A stretch of DNA of 64,000 nucleotides from Misgurnus anguillicaudatus (lineage: Eukaryota > Chordata > Actinopteri > Cypriniformes > Cobitidae): positions 9,106,501-9,170,500 of the forward strand of contig NC_073360.2 in assembly GCF_027580225.2 (NCBI RefSeq), in the 5' to 3' direction. Of this stretch, positions 10,331-22,700 are shown piece by piece. A model generated the notes under the pieces. That model did not search any database and had not been told where the DNA came from. It was given only the letters and a program-made list of their open reading frames with translations. The first letter of the stretch is position 1; each line of letters starts with the position of its first letter. The position numbers were made by a program, and so were the translations under genes.

Positions 10331-11227
10331 ATGTAGAATCATTAAAATGACAGAATAAACCCTTAACCTGTATGTGTTGTTGGGGATGTTTTTATCCACT
10401 AGAGTTTTTATTTTATTTTAATTTGGCCACAACTCTCTCTGTTTCAGCAAATTGAATGATTTTTGGTGACAAATCTTATATTTACATATATTTTAAGAAA
10501 ATGCTTTGAAATGAAAAAAAAACTCAACGATATACCGTGGGCAAATTTACTACCCTTTCATGTTGTTAGTGGATGAAAACATCCACTAAATGCAACGGCT
10601 ATAAAAATGTATCAGATAAATATTTTTTCCAAATTTTTTTCATAAATCTGTTAATCAACCTCAGTACTGATCAAAACTACCAAATCTTCACAAAAATTCC
10701 ATGATTTAACTCTTTAATTGCCAAGTTCATAAGTGGTGTCACTGATTTGGGGAAAAACACACACAAAATGACAGATTTTCAATATAAAAAGTGATATTTT
10801 TTCTTGACTGTGTTGGCACTTGGCCTGGCCCCATTCATTTCTTTGGATCCAAACAAGTGTTTGGTGGCTTCTAAATTCATCCCTGTTTGGATCCTAAGGA
10901 ATGAGTGGGGCTGGACTAAATGCTTACACATTCACAACGCACTGTACAAAGATTAAGTGCACGCAGAGAAAAAAAATATAGGTATGTATTCATTTGTCTA
11001 AGCTGAGGTAAGAACATAGTATAATATTGAAAAACGGTGGTGTTTTCCTTTAATAAATTGCAGGGCTCCAGACTAACTTTTTTCACTAGTAGCACAGTGC
11101 CCCCCAACTGAAAATTTTAGGGGCACAACCAGAAAATTTAGGGGCACACACCGTAAATCAACATGCTAACCAAATATTCACATTTCTACTACTGTATAAT
11201 AAATACTTTAAGGATGCAGAAACTATA
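10331..11227. other. Intergenic stretch with decayed repeats, no gene
   Basis: AT-rich sequence. The phrase 'tggatgaaaacatccac' near 10571 is a small inverted repeat that echoes 'gggatgtttttatccac' near 10383. A hAT-type terminus 'cagggctccagactaac' occurs at about 11063 without a matching partner, so a truncated element is likely. Confidence 0.4.
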
Positions 11228-12190
11228 ATGTGCTGTTTATTTTTTATAATATCCAACTGAAAAAGTCATGGGCAACAGAGCGCTCACTCAGCAGGTATGG
11301 GATCTTGTTGAAAAATATAAATCAGGAGAGGGTTACAAAAAATTCCAAAACATTAAATACACCCTGAAGCACTGTAAAAACAAAAATATCCTGAATTCTT
11401 CATGTTTGATTATGAGCTTTTTTAAGTTTGTAAAAATATTTATCTCACAAAACCATGTGGAATAATGAATTATAGTCAACGAGACCATATAGTTGAAATT
11501 TGGCCATAATACCAAAAGGTATATTTGGTGCAAAAAACCCAACAGCACATCACCAGAAGAACACCAAACCCACAGTTAAGCATCGGGGTGACAGCACCAA
11601 CATGGTTAATGGCTGCTTTTCTTTAGCAGGGACTGGTGCTTAAATAAGGGAGGAAGAAATAATGAATAGCTCCAAATAAGTAAAGCCCAAAACCTTAATG
11701 CTTTTGCCAAAACACTTAAGATGAAGAGGATTTTCAGGCTTTTGACATGACAACCACAAAGCACACCTCCAAATCAATGGCTTCACCAAAACAAGATCGA
11801 GGTTTTGGAATGGGACAGCCAGAGTCCAGATCTTTTTTTTTAAAGTCCAGACCTAAATCCCATCAGGTGATCTGAAGAGGGCTGTGTACAGGAGACACCC
11901 AACCAATTTAACAGAGTTAGAATGCTTTTGCATGGAAAAAATGGTAAAATTGCAAAGTCAAGATTGGTGAAACTGATTGACACTTACTCATTAAAATTGC
12001 ATGGTGTGATAAAATCTAAAGTACGGTATTAGTTTAGGGGTGTGTACACTTATGTAACCTGGTTATTGAACAATTTAACTTGCCATTTTTTCATTCCATA
12101 TTAATTTTTATTGTTATTCATTTTAATATATAGGTTGTAGTTTCACAATAAAGGTGGAACAGGTTCTGACACGATTTTGAATTCACTATG
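11228..12190 (+). pseudogene. Decayed Tc1/mariner-like transposon
   Basis: Translation fragments on the + strand echo a Tc1 transposase: 'PTVKHRGDS...GCFSLAGTG' at about 11567-11640 corresponds to the usual VKHGGGSVMVWGCFS region, and an N-terminal-like stretch (KSGEGYKKFQN) lies near 11315. A terminal phrase 'ggggtgtgtacacttatg' follows at about 12037. Stops and frameshifts are frequent, so it cannot encode an enzyme. Confidence 0.55.
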
Positions 12191-12299
12191 TGTATCTGTT
12201 CTCTGGCTTTTTCTTTTTTATGCTATGCTGCATTAAAAAGTGCATACTGAATAAACTCAAGACACATTAGTTACTTTAAGTTTTATCACTACAAATCTT

Positions 12300-13439
12300 C
12301 AAGATTGTTTGTTCATTTTTTTATTGTTCACCCATTTTATTCACAGAAATATAAAGTTGTGTGTCGTTCATCACTTTATACAAAAGCTCAAAATGGTGAA
12401 AACGTTCCATTGTTAGCATAATTATTTTCCTATAAAACAAAACAAATAGTAAACAATAAATCAACAAACAGAAGATTGTTTTATGGGAACTAAACTTTGT
12501 GGAACGAAAATTACAATTATTTTCTGTGAGTCTCTACACAATTACACAAAATACGGTTTAAAAACTGAGAAATCAAAATGAGAAACATTAAATCATGAAC
12601 ACATGAAATAGCAGCAGATACAGACTACAGATTGTGAACTAACATCTGAGAGATAAACAATCCTTAACTTCTCTCTCACACACACAAAATACCATCATCA
12701 TGAGCCGATCACGAGTTTCAGAAATCAAAAGTTTCCTCAGCAGTAAAATATCAAACTGATATAATACTCAACACTGTTAGATTAGTGATGAACAAACATC
12801 CTTAAACTGCTAATAGGTGTATATATGACAGCAGTGAAGGGATCAGAAGGAAGACGGCTTACAGCTGTTCTGCAGGGAATTTGTTAGGGTTACAGATAAT
12901 CTGTTTATGCCACCAGTGAGATTAACATCTGTGAAATAAAGAAGTGTGTGAATTAAACATAAGAAACAGTGCAACACTTTAACCTTCATGAAACACAGAT
13001 CCCAATACTCATCAGTAAACATCTACAGTAGGATAACAGAAAACCCATTGAGTGAGGTATTAAAACAGCAACATTTGTCTCAGAGTCAGGAAACATTTCA
13101 ACCAGGTCTGTTTTTATGAGAAAAAAATAAAACACTGTACCAGTCAGAAAACATACTATAATGATCATACAACAACAAATAAATTAATTCCAACATTCAT
13201 TCTTTTCTGTCAAAACACTGGCAATACACACTGAACTCATTTACATTTCATCTGTAAACACTGAACTCAAGTAATGTAAGTCGGATCAAATAAACGGCCT
13301 TACGTGCAAATACCTTCAAAAAAAAAAAAAAGAGTTTAATATTGAGCACTTAGCAGTAACGTCTATCAGGGAGAATCTAAAGACAGCAGTGTGTATTTCA
13401 TCATTCATGATGGTGAGAAATCAGTGAGTGACGATGATG
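12300..13439 (-). other. sh2b2: Probable sh2b2 3' UTR
   Basis: This 1.1 kb follows the sh2b2 stop codon on the minus strand and shows no transposon signature or coding potential. Minus-strand AATAAA signals occur at 12320-12325 and 12336-12341, giving a plausible end. Confidence 0.45.
12320..12341 (-). terminator. Candidate sh2b2 polyadenylation signals
   Basis: Two TTTATT motifs on the plus strand are AATAAA on the minus strand, about 1.1 kb past the stop codon. Confidence 0.4.
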
Positions 13440-13738
13440 TCAGTAGAAGGAGTATTGATTTTCTACGGCTCGAGTCCGTCGAGAACCATCGCTGTCATGA
13501 TAATCATCAGTGCTGCCGGTGGCGGTGGGTGCGAGGAGTCTCTCGGCGCTGTTACTGCGACTGTGGAGTCCGGTGGACATCGATGCTCCTGTACTGGGTT
13601 GAGCCATCGGTGATGAAGATGAGCTGGATGAAAGGGCGGTGTCTGACAGCGGGGCGGTAACACCGGCGGACACCGGATGAGCGGACGGACAGATTTCGGT
13701 CCGACAGGCAGCAGCATCTCGCAGGGGTGCAGTAGCAT
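13440..13738 (-). CDS. sh2b2: sh2b2 last coding exon (C-terminal tail)
   Basis: It encodes residues 556-654, Ser/Thr-rich (SSSSSSS), with [11 protein letters not shown] and the terminal [10 protein letters not shown] before TGA at 13440-13442. The acceptor is tttgtttag at 13739-13740. The entering phase 1 matches the 16570 donor. Confidence 0.93.
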
Positions 13739-16700
13739 CTAAACACAAACAAATAAAACTTCATAAAGTCAATGTGATGGCAAACAGCTCACTGGAAAAC
13801 ACCCCTCTGATACATTAGGAAAATTAGACCTTTCCTATCTGAGCATGCTACACAAGTCCTAGTTCAGGCTGATCCAGAATGCAGCAGAAAGAGTGGTCTT
13901 CAATGAGCCAAAGAGGGTGTTACTCACTCCTTTCTTTCTTTGTTAGGTTACACCACCTTCCTATAGCAGCCCGCATCAAATTCAAAGCTCTGCTCCTGGC
14001 CTTTAAAACCACCACTGGGTCAGCCCCCCTTACCTTCACTCGCTTATACCCCCTAGATCCCTGCGCTCTGCCACCAAGCGACAGTTTGTGGTGCCATCCC
14101 AAAAAATAAAAAATAAAAAAAATCACATCAAATACCTTCTCTGGTTCTGCTCCACATTTGTGGAATGATCTGCCGGTTGCGACAAGATGTGCTTAATCTG
14201 TAGCCATCTGCTTAAGCATGTAGCATGCTTATTTTCCAGCTACCTTAGAGTTAAAAGGAGATTTTTACCATTTTGGAATCCATTCAGCTGATCTCCGGAT
14301 CTGGCGGTACCACTTTTAGCATAGCTTAGCATAATCTGTTGAATCTGATTAGACCATTAGCATCGGGCTCAAAAATAGACGAAGAGTTTTGAAATTATGT
14401 AAACGTGAATTTGTGATAACGGCGACATCATGCTTGTGTTTATTCAGTCTACAGGCATGCGTGAGTGTAACCAACACAACAATGGCGTCCTACAGGACTG
14501 CAGCTCAAGATCCTGAGTTTATGAACACTTCTCCAACAACGTGTACAAGTAATAAACCTCTCTCATCATCCATCTAAACTAAACTGCTTCATGCTTTCGC
14601 CATCTTGATTGTTTGTATTTGCTGCTCTGTAGAAGAATGCGTACATGCGGTGTGTAGTGTGAACAGGACATTATTCAAAAATGCAAAAAAATAAAACGTC
14701 TTTTTACTACATCACTGTCGTGTAAACTTAGATGCCTTAGATGTAAACAGTGCGTGTGAAACAGTGAAATGTTTACTGAATGACTATCAAGAGTGAATCC
14801 TCTGATATTTATTGAATATGATTGGCTGTTAATGTAATGCATTTCTGGGGCCGTATTCACAAAGAATTGTATCTTACCACTATGAGTACTCCTAAATCGC
14901 ACTAAAAGATTTTAGCTAAGGGTTTTCTCTTAAAAGTTATTCACAACGCCTTTCAGACCTACTTTTAGTAAGGAAAAATGATAACTCCCAAACTAAGAGT
15001 GAGTCTTCGTTGCTACGGATGACGTCAGTTCTCATGCACGAGCTGCCTCGCAATGACCACGGTGATTGGTTGTTAGATGACAGGGCTGTCATGCGTAACA
15101 TAACACAGACGCACCAAATCATGGAATTACAACATCGAAATATGTCTGTTTCCTACACAAAATAATAATAGTAATGCCATCGAAATGCATATATAAAAGA
15201 AAAGTCGTGAATGAAATTAATACCCAAATTAAAACCGCCAATTGCCTAATAATAAAAAACGACATTTAATTTACATCCTATTAGCCTAAATAGACTACTT
15301 AAAGCAAGGAAATGTTGCCCATATTGAAGAAGCCTAATGTAATAAATAAATGACGGAGGATTATGAACTCGCCAAAACGGAAAAGAAAGCCCAACTGGAC
15401 GCAGGATCAGTTACTGCTGCTGTCCCAGTTGGGGCTGGAAAAAAGAAACATAATAAAAGGGAAATTCGGCACTGAGATATCAAGCAAAACTAAGCTTGAG
15501 ACGTGGGAGACAGTGATGCGCGGGTCAATGTACAAAACAACCGGCACCCGACCGACGTTTTCAACTAACCCGCCCGCAACTCGGACCGCAAAAAAAAATT
15601 ATATATATACCCGACCCGCTCCCTTGCCCGCATTTTTTTTTAAGTAGTAATTGTTTAAAATAATTAACTGCCATTTTTATTTCAAACGACCCGACCGACC
15701 GCGACCCGAATATCATAAAAATATTTTTGGATGATTCGTAACCGCAGACACCCGCTCATTTCGGATCAACCCGCGCATCACTGGGGAGAGGATTTGTTTG
15801 CAGAGCAATGCAGCACTCCTGCTTGTGTCGCGGACCCCGGACGACTGCGAGAGGCGGTGGTATGCATTACAATCGCAGTCAAGGGTTGAGATTGCAGCCT
15901 TTAAACGGGCAAGCATGGCAACAGGTTGGCGTACAATTAAATATATAATATCATTATTGTTTCATGTAATTCTAAAAACTTCCTGCTTGTCATGAATGTA
16001 ATGAATTATGAAACAAATGTCATAAACAATATGCTTACATTAAAGTGTGCTTTTAAGTCTAGGCAAAGCTTTTGAGTTGGTGAAACTGTCCATGTATGTA
16101 TTAATCAGCACCTAAGCCATTTTACGATCCTTTGTGAATAGGTCTTAGTGAGTTAGGAATCCTCTCGACTTCTTTAAAGTGTCCCAGATTTAGGTGCTAC
16201 TTTTAGGGCTAAAATGCGTCGTGAATTACTTTTAGTGAAAAAAATTAGGAGTCCTAAACTTAGGAGTGACACGCCTATTATTTTTAGGAGTTGCTCCTAA
16301 ATTCGCCAGGTAGGAGATACTTTTAGCCTTAAAATTCTTTGTGAATACGGCCCCTGATCTTTACTTATAGTAGAGTATATTCTCACTTGATCACTGGACA
16401 ATATATCAGATATAACAGATAACTGATTTGTCTTCTCCTGTGTAAATAGGAATTTTAAACACAAATGCATATTAATGAAGTTTTTCGAAAAAAGTGATCT
16501 ACATACTATTAACTGAGTAAATCCTGTAACCATGAACAACAATAATATAATTTCCTGACATCAGGGTACCTGTGAGCATTTGCTGGACTTGTACATATGA
16601 TCGTAGTGTGATGTCAGTTGAGCCGCCAGATTCCAGAGGTATAGGATGAGCGTGGAAATGTCGTAACATGTCCGAAACGTTTTGGAACCAGAGATGGTGC

Positions 16701-19700
16701 ACGTGACACTGTCCGTTTTCATTCACAGACAACCGCAGGTGCTACAAACACAAATATCAGATCAGATGAGATGATATAGTGAAATATTAAACAATAACAG
16801 CCTTTGAGTCATTTAGTCATACAGGAATCATGTGTAGTGTTGATGACCTAAACTGTATCTGACTAATCAATGTGTTACACAACATCACAACATGAGGTTA
16901 TGGGGCCCTAGGCAAGACCTTGAAAATGGGAACCGACCACATTCTGAGCAGAAAAATATAAATAACAAGCTAATGCATACAATAATGTTTGACAAGCATG
17001 TTAAGCGCTCAGTCATAAATGACACCTTTAATCTCACCTTGGCTTTACCCTGGAAATTAAAGGTGAGGACGTATTCTCCGGGGCGCGTCTCGCTTTGGCG
17101 AATGACAAACAGACCGTGACTGCGGGCGCCACCGGTGAGGACGAGCTGAGCCGCTCGCACCCGTGACAAGGTCCCATGGAACCACGGGTAACCGGACAAA
17201 CTGGGTTCTCCTTCTATTTCTCTTGTGGTTTCACCAGGACTTCCTAAAGTTTCAGGCAAAATATTAAATTGAAGAATTGGCTTCTTTCAGCATTCTTGCT
17301 TATTACATCAACTCGTATTCAGAAAATTAGCAGGACCAGAAAAAGCATGATAATGTACCTGATGTGATGTTTGTCTTCTGTGACTCTGGTGACTGCAGAA
17401 ATCTTTCTAAGGCCACGTGTGAGGGATGCTGGGTAACAGTCAGGTGATCGCCCGTATTACTACATGAACGCTCAGACCCACGATGTGATTCTGAATGAAA
17501 CATGCAGACAATCGAAAATGTAATCAAATCGAGGATTTGGAGAATCGTGACACTACTAGAATGTGTGTACATCAGGGGTTATCAAAGTGGGTCCGGGGAC
17601 CCCTGGTGGTCCTCAATGCTTAGCCAGGGGGTTTGAGAAATAATTTGTTAAAATAATGTTAAATAATGATATAATTGTGTTGCATTGTTAAGAAGGAGAT
17701 ACTTACATATAAGAATTATGTCAGTCTTGCTACTGTTGATTTTATGAAAGTTTTTAAGATAATTATTTTAAAAGTATAACTGTTGAGTCCAAATGTTAAA
17801 CAAAACAACCCTCCTAAAACACATAATTGAATCACTATGAAACAAGTATAAAAATAAGCTTTAGTTTAGGGTAAGAATATGCTTAGTAACTGTTAGAATT
17901 TTAAAAGAGGTCCTGGCGTCCCTGGCAGCAAAACGTTTGAGAAGCTCTGGTGTCACTATCAATCAAACGTTTAGGAACATGTTTTCACATGAGCTTTCAC
18001 ACTGTGATATATTTTCTATATCTATTATTGGCTGCTTTTTCTTCATTATTTAGTGAAGGTCGTCCATTTTGAACTAGTAAAAAGTAAATTTAGTTAATGA
18101 AAGAAAATATTCCTTTTTTGTCAACATAACTCATTTCAAGCATTTAAAGAGCATATATTATGCTGCTTTTCTTGACTTTGTCTTTCCTATAGTGTGTTAT
18201 GACTATTCCACACATAATGTCCCAATAATCCATTCAAAAGACTTTATCATCCACTGTAAAAGCTATTCTGTGTAATGCAGTTGTGACCTAATGGTTAGAG
18301 AGTTGGGCTTGTAACCTGAAGTTCACCAGTTCGAGTCTGACAGCTAGCAGGTTGTAATTGAGGTTGTTCGCCGGGTGCTGCAGTGATAGTTGCCCACTGC
18401 TCTGGGTGTGCGAGGTCACATTTCAAGTATGAACTACCATACTTGACAATCACATCACTTGTACTTCATAAACTAGAAAGGATTTAGCCTCCTGGCAAGC
18501 TCAATATGTTAAGAGACAAGACATTTGTTGTCACACACTCTAAGGGCCCACTTATATATCTATGTAATGTTAAAATTGAGTATTTGATTCACCGCTCCTT
18601 TAACTTGATAATTTGATATATAAGAGATCATCATACTTAAGTGAACATCCTGCAAGTTTCAGAACTGAAAACGTCCGTGCTACTGAAACCGAGTGAGGAA
18701 ATATGACGTCAGAGTAGAATTGAAGCACCTACCCAAACCCAAATACAATGACCACTTTTGTAGCCCCGCCCACAGCTTCGCGTGACACACGTGTGTCTCA
18801 ACAATCAGTACATGTCTTTAAAAAGATTGCCAAAATGTAACCAAAATGACTTTTAAATAAATCTTTTCTGAGAGACTTTTATTTTGATGCGGTGATCTGG
18901 GGCCGTATTCACAAAGAATTTTATCTTACCACTAAGAGTACTCCTAAATCACACTAAAAGATTTTAGCTAGGAGTTTTCTCTTAAAAGTTATTCACAACG
19001 CCTTTCAGACCTACTTTTAGTAAGGAAAAATGATTACTCCTAAACTAAAAGTGGGTCTTCGTTGATATGGATGACGTCAATTCTCATGCACGAGCTGACT
19101 CGCAATGACCACGGTGATTGGTTGTTAGATGACAGGGCTGTCATGCGGAACATAACACAGACGCACCAAATCATGGAATTACATCGAAATATGTTTGTGT
19201 CCTACACAAAATAATAATAGTAATGCCATCGAAATGCATATATATAAAAGAAAAGTCGTGAATGAAATTAAATTAAATCAAGGGAGCCTAATACCCAAAT
19301 AAAACCGCCATTTGCCTAATAATAAAACGACATTGCATTAACACTTGCTTGATTAATTTACATCCTATTAGCCTAAATAGACTACTTAAAGCAAGGAAAT
19401 GTTGCCCATATTGAAGAGGCCTAATGTAATAAATAAATGAGGGTGGATTATGAACTCGTCAAAACGGAAAAGAAAGCCCAACTGGACGCAGGATCAGTTA
19501 CTGCTGCTGTCCCAGTTGGTGCTGGAAAAAAGAAACATAATAAAAGGGAAATTCAGCACTGAGATATTAAGCAAAAGTAAGCTTGGGAGACAGTGATGTG
19601 TGGATCAATGTTCAAAACAACCGGCACCCGACTAACGTTTTCAACTAACCCGCCCGCAACTCGGACCGCAAAACATAAAAAATAAATATACCGGACCGGC

Positions 19701-22700
19701 TCCCTGGCCCGCATTTTTTAAAAAGTAGTTATTGTTTAAAATAGTTAACTGGCATTTTATTTCAAATGACCCGACCAACCGCGACCCGAATATCATGAAA
19801 AAATATTTTTGGATGACTTATAACCGCAGGCACCCGCTCATTTCGGATCAACCCAGCGTATCACTGGGAGAGGATTTGTTTGCAGATCAATGCAGCATTC
19901 CCGCTTGTGTCGCGGACCCCGGACGACTGCGAGAGGCGGTGGTATGCATTACAATCGCAGTCAAGGGTTGAGATTGCAGCCTTTAAACGGGCAAGCATGG
20001 CAACAGGTTGGCATACAATATTAAAGCAATAAGCCCCAAGAAGCAGTGGGTTACCAGTGCATTTTATAACGGCTAAGGGGCGTTGTTAGGCACGACGCGA
20101 AGCGGAGTGCCTAAAACCCCCTTAGCCGTTATAAAATGCACTGGTAACCCACTGCTTCGCGGGGCTTATTGCGTTTATAAAACGGTTGCTTCAAATTATG
20201 TATAGCAGGATTTCATATAATAAAACACAGCAAATAAGTTGTAATTATATTAGTACAGATATTAGTCTTCCGCCAAACAAAGTAGTTCCTCAGACTCAAG
20301 TGTGTCTGCAACAGAGCGGTTCCCAAGCAAAACAGACGGAGCAAAGACACAATGAAAATATGATTCATTAAGACTGTGGTGTTTATTTTCATAAATCAAC
20401 ATTCATCTAATTTATACATTAACATTTATACCGTGCAACTGTTGACGTGTGGATCAAATATGCTTGGAAGCATGCTTAACACTTTCCCTGCCAGCGTTTT
20501 TTAAAAGAGTTGCCACCCAGCTTTAGTTAAACATTAATGCCTTCCAGAAAAATGTTCTTCTTTAGATATATAAACATACAATATATCAAATGAAAGAACA
20601 GACCCTCTGCTTTCAAACAACAAAATAAAAACGTTTCACCCTACCTTCAATTGTTCTTTTATCCTCTCAAATTTTGAGCAAAATGTTGGGATAATTCCAT
20701 TTCTGTGAATTACTTTTGTTAGAGATCCGATTCAGATCGCTGATCAAAAAATACACTTGAGTTTTAAAGTGTTGAGTGAAAGCATCAGTGTTTATGTTGT
20801 GTAAGATCGCCACCACTGATCAGTGATCGCCACCCAGTGGATAATATACGGTACAACTACTCCTCACGGAAGCATTAACAAGAAAACTCAACAATATTTA
20901 TTGACACTTATCTGGATATCGCCATTAATTGTTCAATTGTTGAGGATTATAATTAATACAATATAATATAATTAGCCCACCCAATAAATCAAAATTGACA
21001 ACAAAATCCGACATTTTGACAGTTATTTTCTACAGTACACAACAACAGTGGCGCAGTGATACAAGCTATGTAATACGGTTTGAGCCGTGGGTTTACTGGT
21101 GAGTTTTATCACAGCTGAGAACGCGTTTCAACCAATCAGAATGAAGAACCAGAACTGGCCGTTTTATAATAAATATTTAATATCATTATTGTTTCATGTA
21201 ATTCTAAAAACTTCCTGCTTGTCATGAATGAATTATGAAACAAATGTCATAAACAATATGTTTACATTAAAGTGTGCTTTTAAGTATAGGCAATGCTTTT
21301 GAGTTGGTGAAACTGTCTATGTTAAGGAGGATCAGCCCCTAAGGCATTTTAAGATCCTTTGTGAATAGGTCTTAGTAAGTTAGGAGTCCTCTCGACTTCT
21401 TTTAAGCTGTCCCAGACTTAGGTGCTACTTTTAGGGCTAAAATGCTTCGTGAATTACTTTTAGTGAAAAAAATTAGGAGTCCTAAAGTTAGGAGTGACAC
21501 GCCCATTATTTTTAGGAGTTGCTCCTAAATTCGCCAGTTAGGAGCTACTTTTAGCCTTAAAATTCTTTGTGAATACGGCCCCTGTTATGATAGAGTAACC
21601 ATGGAAACGCAGTTTTAGTTTTCGGTTGTGGAAGAACCGTCTATGGGAAGAACACAGATGCTGGAAAACGGAGGCTCAAAACATAACATTAGGAATGCAT
21701 GGATAAAGTTTGCTTTTGAAGAAGGTCCAGCTCATGTGGGGAGTGTTTCTTTACTTTGTGTACCGCGGATTCATTTGTAAAGAAGTCGATGCTGGATTTG
21801 CAGAGAGACTGATTAAAAGCACCACTAATATTGGGTCTGACAAAAATGACACAGCAGTACACAGTAAGTAAAACATTTTACTTAAGTTATTGCGTTTCAC
21901 TATTGCTTTGTTAGAAGAGATAGCTTTATAGGTCCTGTTGTAACATCCGTGTATAAACAAGTATGTTTGACTGTTTTAATTTACTAAAAACGTTAAACGA
22001 TAAATAAATGTTCAACACTTAACAATACGACTGTAATTTAACGGTAGAAATATACAAATTTAGTGATAAGGAAGGACTTACCAGCCGCAATTTAGGTTAT
22101 CATGCCCACTTACTGTGTTGTTTATGGTATTTTAGGCAAGTTGCGTTTGAAAGGTCCAACATTCAACAAAGCTTTTTTATCATATAACTGTGGTATGTAA
22201 CGTTACGTGAATATAAGAGCAACCTCACAAGCACAATAGAAATATTCAAAGTTATTGATAAGGATTTATCAGCTGCTGTTTAAATTTTGATGCGCGCTTA
22301 CTGTGTTGTATATGGTAATTTAGTCACGTTGAGTTTAAAGTTTTGTTTTTACTTTACTATACGTATTGTCATTTATGTGTATCATTTTTAGCACCCAGAA
22401 TCTTTTGTGGCTCAAACATATTTGTGTTCGGCTGCTATTTTTACACATGAATGTTTTTAAAACATTTCCCCACATGTAATGACGGGGAATGAAGCTGTCC
22501 AATCATAGAAGTGGGCGTTTACGTCCAGGTCTTCAATGCGGCCCGCCCCTTCAAACGAAGCTTTTCTCCAGAGAGCCACTAATCCATGTTACAAAATAGC
22601 CTATTACTTATTGCTTTTCAGGGAACTACACTAACCTTTTCCACTGGTGGCACTTGCGCTACCAACTTTTTCAGTTACTGGCGCAAAATATGATTTGGTC

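Larger units (their letters stand above)
14848..16353. mobile_element. PIF/Harbinger-type element, copy 1
   Basis: The TIR GGGGCCGTATTCACAAAGAAT is at the left end and its reverse complement ends at 16353, flanked by CTG (14845-14847) and CTG (16354-16356). A 3-bp CWG-type TSD is known for zebrafish Harbingers. Inside is a broken Myb/SANT-like gene, the accessory DNA-binding protein of this superfamily. A second terminal-like sequence ('agtcctaaacttaggag') forms sub-terminal inverted repeats. Confidence 0.82.
18900..21581. mobile_element. PIF/Harbinger-type element, copy 2 with a 1.1-kb insertion
   Basis: It has the same TIR as copy 1 (GGGGCCGTATTCACAAAGAAT) and CTG TSDs at 18897-18899 and 21582-21584. 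The body is collinear with copy 1, including the broken Myb/SANT gene and passenger MITE, but is longer because of a nested insertion at about 20022-21170. Both copies lie in the same ~8-kb intron of sh2b2. Confidence 0.82.

Noticed and set aside
18282..18360. Functional tRNA gene
   Set aside because: A and B boxes are present, but no cloverleaf could be closed and a SINE body follows.
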